Source: Anaerolinea thermolimosa (GTDB lineage: Bacteria; Chloroflexota; Anaerolineae; Anaerolineales; Anaerolineaceae). Taken from it: a stretch of DNA of 49,099 nucleotides. The translations under genes were made by a program, and so were the position numbers. This document shows, piece after piece, positions 19,900 to 28,906 of this stretch. Below the pieces are notes generated by a model. It ran no database searches, was not told where the DNA came from, and was given only the letters and a program-made list of their open reading frames with translations. Positions within the stretch are counted from its first letter, which is position 1. The number at the start of each line of letters is the position of its first letter. The stretch is taken from the NCBI RefSeq assembly GCF_001050195.2, contig NZ_DF967965.1:2534014-2583112 (forward strand), in the 5' to 3' direction.

Positions 19900-20819
19900 T
19901 CCATCACCTCCCGAATCATGTCGCCGATCACGTTCCACCCCAAGGCCGCCCACGCCAGGGCAAGCAGCAGTCCCAACTGCACCGCCGGGGTGTTGAACAG
20001 CCCTCCGCCCGCGCCGCTTGACATGGCCACCACCAGCGAGCCGCCCAGGGCCAGCAAAATCACCCGCACCGTCCCCCAGGCGCCGTCCGCCTTCGCGGCT
20101 GCCATGGCGCGCCCTTCCAGGATGGATGCCAGGTTGTCGCTGGCCAACCGGAAGGCTTCCACGTACCCGCTCCCGCCGGTCTCCCACAGGCGTTCCAGTT
20201 CCATCACCGCCAGCATGAGGGACGGGGAGATGGCTGCGGCTTCTTCGCGCATCTCCTCCAGCCCTTTGCGCCCGCCGGTCTGCATGGCGGTAAGCAGGCG
20301 TTTCATCCACGCCTGCAGCGGTCCCGCCGGATCCAGCGAGGCGGTGACGTCCGCTACCGCCTCCGGGACGTTGGGCGTGGCTTGGATGGTCGCGCTCATG
20401 CGCAGCAGAAACGTGGGCAGTTCCTTCTCCAGCGCCATGCGCATTTTGCTCCACGCGCCGTTCACCTGCCCGCTCACCACCACCCAGCCCAGCACCGGCG
20501 CCAGCAGGTACAGCGGCAGGGGCACGCCCAGGAACATGAGCGCCAGCAGCGCCGCCAGCGCGACGACCACCATCCCGCCGTAGTAGTACGCCTTCTCTTT
20601 GCCCACCACGTTCAGCCGGTACTGCACCCCCGCCAGGCGCACTTTGTGTTCCAGCGACCCCGTGCGGATGGGCTTTTCTTCCTGCGGGGTGAGCGGCTGG
20701 TAGTAGTCCGCCAGGGTCTTCGCTGCCCGTCCGCGGTTTTTCGCCACCGCTTCCAGGGCATAGTACGCCAGCGCCGCAAGCGACACGGCCATGAGAAGTT
20801 GCGCCAGTGTGTGGGTCAT
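19896..20819 (-). CDS. tadB: TadB-like pilus platform protein
   Basis: A 307-residue paralogue of TadC in the T2SF superfamily: N-terminal transmembrane helix (LLMAVSLAALAYYALEA), two adjacent helices around 80-115 (MVVVALAALLALMFLGVPLP), a cytosolic domain with ELPTFLLRMSATIQATPNVP and MAVMELERLWETGGSG-like helices, and C-terminal membrane helices (VQLGLLLALAWAALGWNVIG). It overlaps the ClpP-like gene by 4 bp. It partners TadC and the ATPase. Confidence 0.82.
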   Translation of the reverse strand: MTHTLAQLLMAVSLAALAYYALEAVAKNRGRAAKTLADYYQPLTPQEEKPIRTGSLEHKVRLAGVQYRLNVVGKEKAYYYGGMVVVALAALLALMFLGVPLPLYLLAPVLGWVVVSGQVNGAWSKMRMALEKELPTFLLRMSATIQATPNVPEAVADVTASLDPAGPLQAWMKRLLTAMQTGGRKGLEEMREEAAAISPSLMLAVMELERLWETGGSGYVEAFRLASDNLASILEGRAMAAAKADGAWGTVRVILLALGGSLVVAMSSGAGGGLFNTPAVQLGLLLALAWAALGWNVIGDMIREVME

Positions 20820-21406
20820 TTTTCCTCCACGTACATTCTCTCGTTGTGTCTCTCGTCCTTGATGAAAATCGTCGTCAGGGATACCTGCGAGGGGATGATC
20901 TCCGTCACAATCTCATCCACCAACCGGTATTCCCTGGCCTGTTCGGGCAGCAGCGTCAGGGCGTGGAACAGGTCCCGCTCCACTTTTTCCAGCGCTTGCC
21001 CGGTTGACTCGGCCAGCACGCGGCAGATATTGCGCTGGTCGGTCTCCATCTCGCCGACGATTTCCCGTAACTGTTCAGTGGTGTAAACGCCCCTCTCCAA
21101 CGGCGTTCGAATGCCGTGCAGCAAAAACCGCGTCTGCGGCGCTGCCAGACGCCGCTTTCCGGCGCAGTACACCACGACCCCAATCGAATCCACCTGCCCG
21201 ACGTTGTACGTCCACACCTCGATGGGCAGTCCGCGCAGCAGGGCGTAGAGCGTCAGACCGTAGGATACCGTGCCTCCGGGCGTGGAAAGCAGCAGGTGCA
21301 CCCGCTCCGTCCCGTCCAGTACAGCGTTCTGCAAGAGGTTCACCAAAAGCCCAAAACTCTCGCCGTTCACCGGCGCAAAGAACTGCACCCAGCGCTCCCG
21401 CTTCAT
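20816..21406 (-). CDS. ClpP/SppA-like serine protease in the Tad operon
   Basis: A 196-residue protein of the ClpP/crotonase fold: LLLSTPGGTVSYGLTLYALL, then VDSIGVVVYCAGKRRLAAPQ with the likely nucleophilic Ser in SIGV, LLHGIRTP with the His and EYRLVDEIV with the third residue of the triad. It lacks an ATPase partner gene and a signal peptide. It is inserted between TadB and the ATPase with 4-bp overlaps on both sides, so it is an integral part of the operon. ClpP-like proteases are not standard Tad components. Substrate unknown; it could process a pilus or regulatory protein. Confidence 0.75.
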   Translation of the reverse strand: MKRERWVQFFAPVNGESFGLLVNLLQNAVLDGTERVHLLLSTPGGTVSYGLTLYALLRGLPIEVWTYNVGQVDSIGVVVYCAGKRRLAAPQTRFLLHGIRTPLERGVYTTEQLREIVGEMETDQRNICRVLAESTGQALEKVERDLFHALTLLPEQAREYRLVDEIVTEIIPSQVSLTTIFIKDERHNERMYVEEK

Positions 21407-22638
21407 CCTGCACCTCCTCTCCGGCGGCTAATCTCCGCCATCTGCGACTCTCCCGCCTGGTAAAGTTTACGGAAGGTGACGTTGCCCGCTTTCAACTCCG
21501 GGTTCACCTCCCACACCCCCAGCACCTGCCGCCGCCCGTCCTTCCAGCCCACCTGCACCACCAGGTCTACCGCCATGGCAAACATCTCCTTGGCGGCTTC
21601 AATGCGCACCTGCGCGTCCGCCCACATCAACACCCCCAGGCGGTGGATGGCGGCTTCCGGCCCTTCGGCGTGCAGGGTGGACAACCCCGGATGATCGCTC
21701 ATCTGCGCCCGGAACAGCGACAGCGCCGCCGTCCCCGTGCGCACTTCGCCCACCATCAGCCAGTTCGGCGCCATGCGCATGGCGTCATCTACCCCATCGG
21801 AGAGTGAATAGCCAGGCACGTCGCTCCCCACCACCTGCGGTCGGGCTTCCAGCGTCACCACGTTGGGGTGCGGCAGCCAGATTTCCTCCGGGTCTTCAAT
21901 CTTCACAATGCGCGCCTCTTTCGGTATTCCATGCGCCAATGCCGAAAGGAAGGTCGTTTTACCGGTCGCCGTCCCGCCGATCACCAGCACGCGCAAACCG
22001 CCCGCCACCGCTTCCAGCAGAACGTCCATCACCGCCTGCGGGCAGGCGTTCCAGGCTACTATCTGCTCCGGCGGCACGGGGCGCGGCTCAAACAGGCGGA
22101 TGTTCACCGCCGGATACCCCAACCCCGGCGCCAGCACCGGATGGACGATTTTCACCCGCGCCCCGCCCATGCCTTCCATGCGCGGCAGTTTAGCGTCCAC
22201 CGAGGGCTGGGCTTCCGAGATCGCCCGTCCAATCGGCGCAAGCAAGGCTTCCACGCTGCGCCAGACCTCATCCAGTCCAGGTTGGCGGTTGTACTTCTCG
22301 AAGAAGCGCTCCCCCTTGCGCAGAATCCAGAGCGTCCCATCTGGGTTGAGGGTGATTTCGCTCAAATCCGTGCGCGCCGGCGGGAGCAGTTCGTCAAACG
22401 CCCCCAGCCCCCCGATGCGCGCCGCCACTGTCTTAGCCAGCGCCGCCTGCAACTGCGGGGTGAGCGATACCCCTAGACGGGTGGCCGCGCTCGCTACCGC
22501 CGCCTGCGACCGCGCCTGCAACTGCTGGCGGTCGCGCAAGACCGAGAGCGGCAGGCTTTTCAGTTCCCCAGAGGCCATTTCCACGATTCTGGCTTCCTGC
22601 TCCGGGGTGGTTTGCGCCATCAGTTCCAGCCAACTCAT
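21403..22638 (-). CDS. tadA: TadA/CpaF-type pilus ATPase
   Basis: A 411-residue secretion ATPase (VirB11/GspE superfamily) that powers Flp pilus extension and possibly retraction. Walker A is GGTATGKTTFLSALA at about residue 222, the Asp box is IVKIEDPEEIW, Walker B is NWLMVGEVRTG and the His box is GLSTLHAEGPEAA. The N-terminal domain contains DLSEITLNPDGTLWILRKGE, typical of CpaF. The gene overlaps CpaE and the ClpP-like gene by 4 bp each. In conjugation systems the same superfamily supplies VirB11. Confidence 0.9.
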   Translation of the reverse strand: MSWLELMAQTTPEQEARIVEMASGELKSLPLSVLRDRQQLQARSQAAVASAATRLGVSLTPQLQAALAKTVAARIGGLGAFDELLPPARTDLSEITLNPDGTLWILRKGERFFEKYNRQPGLDEVWRSVEALLAPIGRAISEAQPSVDAKLPRMEGMGGARVKIVHPVLAPGLGYPAVNIRLFEPRPVPPEQIVAWNACPQAVMDVLLEAVAGGLRVLVIGGTATGKTTFLSALAHGIPKEARIVKIEDPEEIWLPHPNVVTLEARPQVVGSDVPGYSLSDGVDDAMRMAPNWLMVGEVRTGTAALSLFRAQMSDHPGLSTLHAEGPEAAIHRLGVLMWADAQVRIEAAKEMFAMAVDLVVQVGWKDGRRQVLGVWEVNPELKAGNVTFRKLYQAGESQMAEISRRRGGAG

Positions 22639-23921
22639 ACCTTCACCCTCACTCCAAAAATTTCAAAGGCTTTTTTCCCGTTACTGTTCTGCGGCGCTTG
22701 CGCCCCCTGCGGAGAGAACAGCGCATCCGCCAGCGGCTTCAAGCCCCTGGCAAAAGCATCGCTCACGTTCACCGGCAATCTGCGGCTATCCTGTGCCTCT
22801 CCGACCCGCGGCTCGTCTGGAATCTGCGCCACCACCGGCGGGAAGGGTCTTCCGAGCAGGGCGGAGGCGGCTTTGTGCCATTCGTCCAGCGCCATGCGCC
22901 CGCCTGCACGGTTCAGCACCACATACACCCCGCTGGCAGGAATGTGGTGTTCGCCCGCCAGACGCTCAACCACCGTCCTATACGCCTCCACGGTGCGCAT
23001 CACCCCCTCCAGCGAGGGACGTGCCACCAGCACCAGTGTATTTGCTGCCGCCAGCGCCGCACTGGCCAGTGCGGTTGGCGGGGCATCCAGCACGATCACC
23101 GCATACCCCATATACGCCGCCGTCAGTACCAACTTGGGAAGGCTCTCCGGCGCATCGAGGGGCGTGGTGATCGCCCGCGCCTCGGATAAGACATCTGGGA
23201 AGCCTGCCAGCACATCCAGCGTGTCCACCTTCTGGAGCGCCAGTTTCAAGCCTTCGGCGGTCGGGTTTGCGCGCCAATGGTTGAGGTTGGGTTCGGGCTT
23301 CAAACCCAGAATTAGCGGTAAGTCGTCCGGCGCGCCCATCCCCACCAGCAGAGCGGGCAATCCCCGCCGTGCGGCTTCATAGGCGAGGTTCGAGGCGATG
23401 GTGGTCTTGCCCACCCCGCCCGCCTGATTCCACACCGCTACCACCCGCAAGCCCAGCGGCTGCCCGCCGCCCATACTTTGCGGACGGTTCCACAGCGCCT
23501 CCATGCCCGCGTTCAGGCGGCTTGTGCGCTGTGCGGTTGCGGCGGCATACATCTCCCCGGCAATTGCCACCAGGTTGATCTCCCCCTTGTACACCCCCTT
23601 CACACAGGGGATTTGGGCCACGCTGTCCATGGCTTCGCGGGACGCCTCCATGGGGAGAAGCACATACGCCGCGCCGTGATAACGGGTCAAGTCGTCTAGC
23701 AACGGCTGCGGACCGGGATAAATCCCCGCGTCCAGCACCAAAACATCCGGGTTTGTTACTAGTTTGCTCCGCAAATCCTGCGGGTCGCTGGCTTGCATTG
23801 CAACCCGAAAGCGGGCATCCGCCGCAAGCGCTGTGTACCAGGCCTGCAAGCGCGGGATAGACCCCGCCAGCAAGACCGTGACCGCCTCCGCAGACTGCAC
23901 CAGGTTATTTGCGTTCCACAT
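22635..23921 (-). CDS. cpaE: CpaE/TadZ-like ParA-family ATPase
   Basis: A 428-residue protein: N-terminal receiver-like domain (about 10-125, with PDVLVLDAGIYPGPQPLLDD) and a MinD/ParA ATPase domain with deviant Walker A VVAVWNQAGGVGKTTIASNL at about residue 165 and Walker B VIVLDAPPTALASAAL. CpaE/TadZ proteins place the Tad machine in the cell. The receiver domain lacks obvious phosphoryl-transfer context, as in other TadZ proteins. It lies between CpaB and TadA in the canonical Tad order. Confidence 0.85.
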   Translation of the reverse strand: MWNANNLVQSAEAVTVLLAGSIPRLQAWYTALAADARFRVAMQASDPQDLRSKLVTNPDVLVLDAGIYPGPQPLLDDLTRYHGAAYVLLPMEASREAMDSVAQIPCVKGVYKGEINLVAIAGEMYAAATAQRTSRLNAGMEALWNRPQSMGGGQPLGLRVVAVWNQAGGVGKTTIASNLAYEAARRGLPALLVGMGAPDDLPLILGLKPEPNLNHWRANPTAEGLKLALQKVDTLDVLAGFPDVLSEARAITTPLDAPESLPKLVLTAAYMGYAVIVLDAPPTALASAALAAANTLVLVARPSLEGVMRTVEAYRTVVERLAGEHHIPASGVYVVLNRAGGRMALDEWHKAASALLGRPFPPVVAQIPDEPRVGEAQDSRRLPVNVSDAFARGLKPLADALFSPQGAQAPQNSNGKKAFEIFGVRVKV

Positions 23922-23931
23922 CGTTCACCTC

Positions 23932-24792
23932 CTAGGGCTTCTTAGTCGGTTCGGGGGTTGACTCTGTCTGGGCAGAGGGCTGGCCTGTGGAAGTAGGCGT
24001 AGGCGTGTAGGTCGCATTGGGCGTCACCGCCAGTGCAGGCAGAGCAATGCCGCTGGTACGCACGTCCTGGGCCTGCTCCGGCTCCAGCACCAAACCAAAC
24101 TGTGCTCCCTGCGTAGTGAGCGCCGGAAGCACATCCACCAGGTACACCGGCTTGCTCTCGCTTACAGCACCTTGGAGGGAGAAGTCGTACACCAGCGTCT
24201 GGGCATCCACCGGAATTGCCAGCACGACCAGCCCCTTAGCCGCGCCGCCGCTATCCGTCTCCGGCGCGGAAGACCCGCCGCCGAACAGCCCGCCCGGCTG
24301 CGGCGTGCCCTGCGGGGCAACCGCTTGCTCCCGCCGGAAGGCCGGGTCCACCCACAAAACCCGCAACCCGCCCGCTAGGTACTTGGCGTAGGGCTGCTGA
24401 TTCGCCGTGACGATGACCGTCAGCCCGACGCGGTCCCCGGGCTTGAGCAGTCCTGCCAGCCCTTGCGAAGCGCTCACCGAAAGCGCCACCGCCCGCTCGT
24501 TGGGCTGGAGTTCCAGCACCTCCCCGCCCAGGTGCGCGGGCAAGATCGGATCGCCCGCGCTGCGCGCTACCCGCAACCGTTGCCCTATCAGGCGCTGCAC
24601 GTCACCCGCGGCTCCCTCAGGCGCCAGGCTCTTAGGCATTTCTTTGACGGTCAAATCCGCTTCGGACAGCACCTTGCCTTCGGGCAGGTCTGCCGCCGCC
24701 ACCACCACCGCTGCCTGTGGTTCGGGCTGGTTCAGCGCCAGCGCCACCGCAAACACGACAATCGCCAGTACAAGAGGTATAAACTTCTTCAT
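23932..24792 (-). CDS. cpaB: CpaB/RcpC-like SAF-domain protein
   Basis: A 286-residue protein anchored by an N-terminal helix (FIPLVLAIVVFAVALAL), followed by a SAF domain (about 28-95: VVVAAADLPEGKVLSEADLT) and a RcpC domain (GLLKPGDRVGLTVIVTANQQ), ending in a Thr/Pro-rich tail (TPNATYTPTPTSTGQPS). CpaB proteins act in the periplasm or wall zone during Flp assembly. In diderms they support the secretin, which is absent here, as expected for a monoderm. The ATG at 24792 is preferred, overlapping the upstream stop. Confidence 0.82.
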   Translation of the reverse strand: MKKFIPLVLAIVVFAVALALNQPEPQAAVVVAAADLPEGKVLSEADLTVKEMPKSLAPEGAAGDVQRLIGQRLRVARSAGDPILPAHLGGEVLELQPNERAVALSVSASQGLAGLLKPGDRVGLTVIVTANQQPYAKYLAGGLRVLWVDPAFRREQAVAPQGTPQPGGLFGGGSSAPETDSGGAAKGLVVLAIPVDAQTLVYDFSLQGAVSESKPVYLVDVLPALTTQGAQFGLVLEPEQAQDVRTSGIALPALAVTPNATYTPTPTSTGQPSAQTESTPEPTKKP

Positions 24793-24989
24793 GCTTTCTC
24801 CTTTTCGCTTGTGTATTTTTGTTTCTGTACGGCCAGCCATGCGGCTACGTCGGAGATTTCTCTCATGCCGTAGTCCAGCAGTTTCCAGTCTCCCTGCGGT
24901 TCGCGCTCCAGAATGAGCACGAACACCTCATCGAACAGCCGCCGTTCCCGCAGTCGCTCCAGCAGGTGCGTCAGTTCTTCTTCGCCCAT
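24789..24989 (-). CDS. Small cytosolic protein of the Tad operon
   Basis: A 66-residue acidic helical protein (MGEEELTHLLERLRERRLFD, DVAAWLAVQKQKYTSEKEKA) without recognised domain. It overlaps CpaB by 4 bp and follows the anchored stalk protein by 1 bp, so it is translated with them. It could be a small adaptor of the pilus ATPase complex (inference from position only). Confidence 0.55.
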   Translation of the reverse strand: MGEEELTHLLERLRERRLFDEVFVLILEREPQGDWKLLDYGMREISDVAAWLAVQKQKYTSEKEKA

Positions 24990-24990
24990 T

Positions 24991-25308
24991 TCACGGTCTC
25001 CTCGTCCATGTGGGTTGTGGGGTCGGCATCTCCACCGTGCGCACCGGCGGGATGTCCAGCTGCGGCGTGGGCGTAGACCGTCCCTCCACCGTCTCCGTGA
25101 CCTCCCGGGTTGGGTCAGCGGTCGGGCTGGGCGTCCAGGTCGCCACCCCGTTCCACCATCCGGGGGTGCGCGTTGCCGTGGCGGGCTGCGTCTTCAGGCT
25201 CACCGGCTGCGGATCCACCGGTCTGTCTGCACCGGACAGTTCTCCCGCCAGCAGTCCCACCAGCAGGACTCCCGCCAGCAAAAGAAAGACCACGATCGGT
25301 TTGTTCAT
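24991..25308 (-). CDS. Membrane-anchored Thr/Pro-rich protein
   Basis: A 105-residue protein: MNKPIVVFLLLAGVLLVGLL forms an N-terminal transmembrane or signal-anchor helix. The rest is low-complexity Pro/Thr/Arg-rich sequence (VATWTPSPTADPTREVTETV, PTPQPTWTRRP) that resembles the O-glycosylated stalks in other secreted proteins of this element. No catalytic domain. It overlaps the 47-residue membrane protein by 4 bp. Confidence 0.6.
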   Translation of the reverse strand: MNKPIVVFLLLAGVLLVGLLAGELSGADRPVDPQPVSLKTQPATATRTPGWWNGVATWTPSPTADPTREVTETVEGRSTPTPQLDIPPVRTVEMPTPQPTWTRRP

Positions 25309-25448
25309 TTCCAGCCTCCGGCATTGAAGACAACCCAGACGACATACGCCACGGACAGCAGCAGAGTGAGAACAACCCAGATGAAACACGCCGTGGAGAG
25401 CGTCAGGGTCTCGAATGTTGTTTGTTTATCGGTTCTCCAATCGCTCAT
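25305..25448 (-). CDS. 47-residue membrane protein next to the VirB4-like ATPase
   Basis: Encodes MSDWRTDKQTTFETLTLSTA followed by CFIWVVLTLLLSVAYVVWVV and a short tail. One transmembrane helix follows a 20-residue cytosolic N-terminus. Both ends overlap neighbours by 4 bp (ATGA), including the ATPase stop. The size and topology recall VirB3-like or TraA-like small channel subunits, but no sequence similarity can be claimed. Confidence 0.6.
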   Translation of the reverse strand: MSDWRTDKQTTFETLTLSTACFIWVVLTLLLSVAYVVWVVFNAGGWK

Positions 25449-28400
25449 AACGTAATCCTCCCCAGTTTTGCGGCAATCTCTTCATCCGTCGGTTCGGGAG
25501 CCACCACCGCCAGCGGTCGGAACAGGAACGGCTGCTGCATTTCCCGCTCAAAGGCATACGGGAAGCGCCCCAGGAACATGCCGATCTGCAAGTCCGCCAG
25601 AAACCGCCGCCAGGGCTCATCCACGAAGCCCTTCTCACTGCGCGCAATCCCGCTCAGGACAATGTCCTTGTCTTTGGGGTTCTTCAGGAAACCCACCACC
25701 AGGTTGTTGCAGGAAGAGATAATGTCCTGCGGGATCAGGCTCGGCGCCTGCGTGATGACGTGCAGGCGTGCTTTGTACTTGCGCGCATCCCGGAACATGT
25801 CCCCGAAGCGCTGGCTCAAACTCACTCCGCCGCTCTCGTCGTCTCCGCCTCCGGCGTCCACCCCGGCAAAAATCTTGTTGGCTTCTTCGAAGAAAATCTG
25901 CAAAATCGGCTCGTCTGTGTTCACCTCATGCACCCGCCGCGCCACCATGTCCGTGTACAGGTGCCAGCCTGCCCAGCCCAGCAGGAACGCCTTGCCGAAG
26001 TCGTCCAGAAACATGCCCCCCTCGATGATCGCCACTCCCCACGGCTTGGCCAGGTCTTCCATCGGCACGCAGTCGGGACCGGCGGAAAACTGCGCCGCCG
26101 CCGCTCCCTGCACCAGCGCATTCATGCGGTACAGGATGCCTTCCAGTACGCCCGTCAGCATGGTGTCCCGCGGGTTGACCCGCGAGAGTTTCTCCTCCAC
26201 CTGCCGGTACAGCGTGCTCAAATCCACCCGGCTCGAACGGTACACCGCCAGCCGCTGCCGCTGCGTCAGGCTCAATTCCCCCAGCGGCGTCCCGACAGGC
26301 GCTTCTGCCACCTCTACCTCGTCCGTCTGGACAAAGCCCCACTGCGCATCTCCGCGCACCTCGCGGTCGTCCACCAGCACCCCGGCTTGCAGGTACACCG
26401 CCCGCAGGGCGTCCAGCAGTTCCTGCTTCTGCCGCTTCACCCCCAGCCGTGCCACGCTCCCGAAGATGTCCGCAAACGCCCGCCACTGCGTCTCCGGGTT
26501 GATGTTCCTCCCGATTTGCAGCGGGTTCCAGCGCAAGGGTCTGGCTGCCGTCGGCCACAACTGCCGGATGTCCACGTGCCCCTCCAGTCCCGGGGCGTTC
26601 AGCAGACTGCGCCAGCCTGCGCCGAAGTCCAGCACCACCGTGCGCAAATGCCACTTCAGGGTGGTCTCATAGGCAAGGCGCATCGCCGCCACGCTCTTCC
26701 CGTAGCCGGTATCCGCGGCAAACATGGTGTGGAACAGGCGCTCCGCGTCCAGCCGTACCTGCGCCCGGGTCAGGTCGCGCGTCAGCGGGCTGTACTGGTG
26801 TCCCAGCACCACGTCCCCGGGCATGTTCGGGTAGAAGGTCAGCCCTTTCGGCGTCGGCGCAATCGTCACCACCGCCGTACTCTCCTCCACCAGTCCAGGC
26901 GCGGTGTAGGCGGCCAGCTGCCCTGCCGTGAGCAGCGTGCCGTACTTCGTCCACAGCACCCCGCCGAACGGGTCGTTCGGGTCGGCTTCCGCATACGGCA
27001 GGAACGCCAGGGCGTGCTCCCGCACGCGCGGGTCGTCCGCCCGCACCGTCAGGACGGGGGTGGGTACGGTCGTGCCGTGAAATGCCTGACTGGCCAGCGT
27101 CTCCCCGGCACGCGCGCCTTCCTCCGTGTCCACCAGCAGCAGCGCGTCCGTCATGAAGCCGCCCTCTGCCGCTGCCTGGTTGACCAGCCCCTCGAACTGC
27201 CGCAGGATTTCGGTCAGCCGGTCTGCCACGTCGTCCTCCAGCTGCCACGAACGTCCCACGTTCACCCCCGGCACCAGCCCGGTGGAGAAGCCGCCGGTAA
27301 ACGCCTGCCCGGTCATGCGGGATACCCCCTGCGCCGCGCTCTCGCCTTCGGCGTAACTGCGCCCGTACTGCTCGCTGGTGGTGTCGGTCGTGCCCCATGA
27401 TTCGCTCCTGCCCGTTGTGTGCGCCCACATGCGCGACTGAGACCACGATTCGCTGCCGCCCACCGTGGTGGTTTCGACATGCGATCCACCCACGCTGTCG
27501 GCAGTGCCGTGCGTTTCGGCGTGTCCGCTCATCGTGGTGGTGCTGGAGAAACTGCTCCCCCCGCTCATCCACGACTGGCTGGCTCCCGCGCTCCATCCGC
27601 TCGAGTCGGCCGTCCCCTGCGTACTGCTCACCGCCACCCCTTCAGAGGTCCCGCTGGAGACGCTCTGGCTGCTCGACTGCGTTCCCGAATAGCCCTCGCT
27701 GACCCCGGAACTCCACCCGCCGCCCACGCCCAGAATTTTGGCGTCTGCCGAGTAATTCGTGCTCATGCTTGCCGAATGGGACAGACTTTCTCCCGTCGAG
27801 GTGCTCACCCCGGAAGAGGTGCCGTGCGAGAGGGTCGTCCCGCTCCCGGCGCTTTCCGTGTGGCTTCCCGAGACCCCGCTGGAAATGCTCCCCCCGCTTG
27901 ACCAGGAACTGCCGCTGCCTACCGAGGTCGAGGTGGCGCTGGAATCGGTGGTGGCGTGACTCTCGGTGTGCGACCAGGACTGTCCCTCCGAGACCGATTT
28001 CGCCCACGACGTGCCCACGCTGTGCGTCTCCGAACCGCCGTTCGTCCAGGCTTCGCTCTTGCCCACGCTGTGGCTGTCCGAGTGCGCCTGCCCCCAGCCG
28101 TGCGACGTCCCCTGTGCGGTTGAGTGCGCCACCGCGCTCGAACCGCCCTGTCCGCCCGATACCGCCTGCCCCAGCGCCGCCATGAGGGGAATGCCCAGCG
28201 AGAAGCCGATGTTCACACTTCCCCGCCGCCGACTGGCAAACTGGCTCGCTACCCGCGCCACTTCCACCAGCGCCCGCGAGAGGCGCTTGCGGTCTACGTG
28301 CTCTGCCGCCACCTGGAAGACGAAATCCTGCCGCAGTTTTGCCAGCCCGCGAAACAGAATTTCGTTCTGTTCCTCCGCCAGGTCGTCTTCGGCGTAGTCC

Positions 28401-28906
28401 GGCAGGTTGCCGTCCGCTCCCAGTCCGCGCTTGCTGGCGCGCGGGTCGGGATGTCCCAGCAGTGCCAGCACGTTGCGTGCCCGCCGCGTGACGAACTCCA
28501 GATACCACTCGATCCAGCGCAGATCGGGCGGTCGGGTCTGCGACTGCGGGAAGTTTGCCAGGGCTGCCTGCACTGCCGCCGCGCCTTCCAGCGCCAGTGA
28601 CGCCGCTGTCTCCCGGCTTTCCCCTTCTCCCGCCGCCCCGTACAGCTGCACGATCCCCACATGCTCCGGGTGAAATATTCCCAGCGCCGTGTACAGGTAA
28701 TCCACCCCCGCGTTGTACACGCCCCGCAGCGCCGCCCACTGTCTGCCCAGCGTGTCGGTGTCCCGCGCCACGTCATACGGCACGCTGGCTAACTCACGGA
28801 AGGCGACGCAGCGGTAGCGTTCCCCTTCCGGCGTCTCCAGCCGGAACCAGGCGTACCGCAGTACGCCCTCTTCGATATGCAGTCCGTTGTCCAGCACTCT
28901 GATCAT
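25445..28906 (-). CDS. VirB4/HerA-like ATPase with a large Ser/Gly-rich insertion
   Basis: A 1153-residue protein, the largest of the element. The N-terminal 240 residues form an alpha/beta domain. Residues about 250-540 are low-complexity Ser/Gly/Thr/His repeats (for example SSGVSGSHTESAGSG, TTTMSGHAETHGTADS). The C-terminal 600 residues hold a FtsK/HerA-type ATPase: Walker A FAADTGYGKSVAAMRLAYE at about 730 and Walker B EPILQIFFEEANKIF near 985, then VITQAPSLIPQDIISSCNN. This architecture fits VirB4/TraG-type motors of DNA transfer more than pilus ATPases. It sits inside the Tad operon with 4-bp overlaps on both sides. I infer the DNA pump or coupling ATPase. Confidence 0.8.
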   Translation of the reverse strand: MIRVLDNGLHIEEGVLRYAWFRLETPEGERYRCVAFRELASVPYDVARDTDTLGRQWAALRGVYNAGVDYLYTALGIFHPEHVGIVQLYGAAGEGESRETAASLALEGAAAVQAALANFPQSQTRPPDLRWIEWYLEFVTRRARNVLALLGHPDPRASKRGLGADGNLPDYAEDDLAEEQNEILFRGLAKLRQDFVFQVAAEHVDRKRLSRALVEVARVASQFASRRRGSVNIGFSLGIPLMAALGQAVSGGQGGSSAVAHSTAQGTSHGWGQAHSDSHSVGKSEAWTNGGSETHSVGTSWAKSVSEGQSWSHTESHATTDSSATSTSVGSGSSWSSGGSISSGVSGSHTESAGSGTTLSHGTSSGVSTSTGESLSHSASMSTNYSADAKILGVGGGWSSGVSEGYSGTQSSSQSVSSGTSEGVAVSSTQGTADSSGWSAGASQSWMSGGSSFSSTTTMSGHAETHGTADSVGGSHVETTTVGGSESWSQSRMWAHTTGRSESWGTTDTTSEQYGRSYAEGESAAQGVSRMTGQAFTGGFSTGLVPGVNVGRSWQLEDDVADRLTEILRQFEGLVNQAAAEGGFMTDALLLVDTEEGARAGETLASQAFHGTTVPTPVLTVRADDPRVREHALAFLPYAEADPNDPFGGVLWTKYGTLLTAGQLAAYTAPGLVEESTAVVTIAPTPKGLTFYPNMPGDVVLGHQYSPLTRDLTRAQVRLDAERLFHTMFAADTGYGKSVAAMRLAYETTLKWHLRTVVLDFGAGWRSLLNAPGLEGHVDIRQLWPTAARPLRWNPLQIGRNINPETQWRAFADIFGSVARLGVKRQKQELLDALRAVYLQAGVLVDDREVRGDAQWGFVQTDEVEVAEAPVGTPLGELSLTQRQRLAVYRSSRVDLSTLYRQVEEKLSRVNPRDTMLTGVLEGILYRMNALVQGAAAAQFSAGPDCVPMEDLAKPWGVAIIEGGMFLDDFGKAFLLGWAGWHLYTDMVARRVHEVNTDEPILQIFFEEANKIFAGVDAGGGDDESGGVSLSQRFGDMFRDARKYKARLHVITQAPSLIPQDIISSCNNLVVGFLKNPKDKDIVLSGIARSEKGFVDEPWRRFLADLQIGMFLGRFPYAFEREMQQPFLFRPLAVVAPEPTDEEIAAKLGRITL

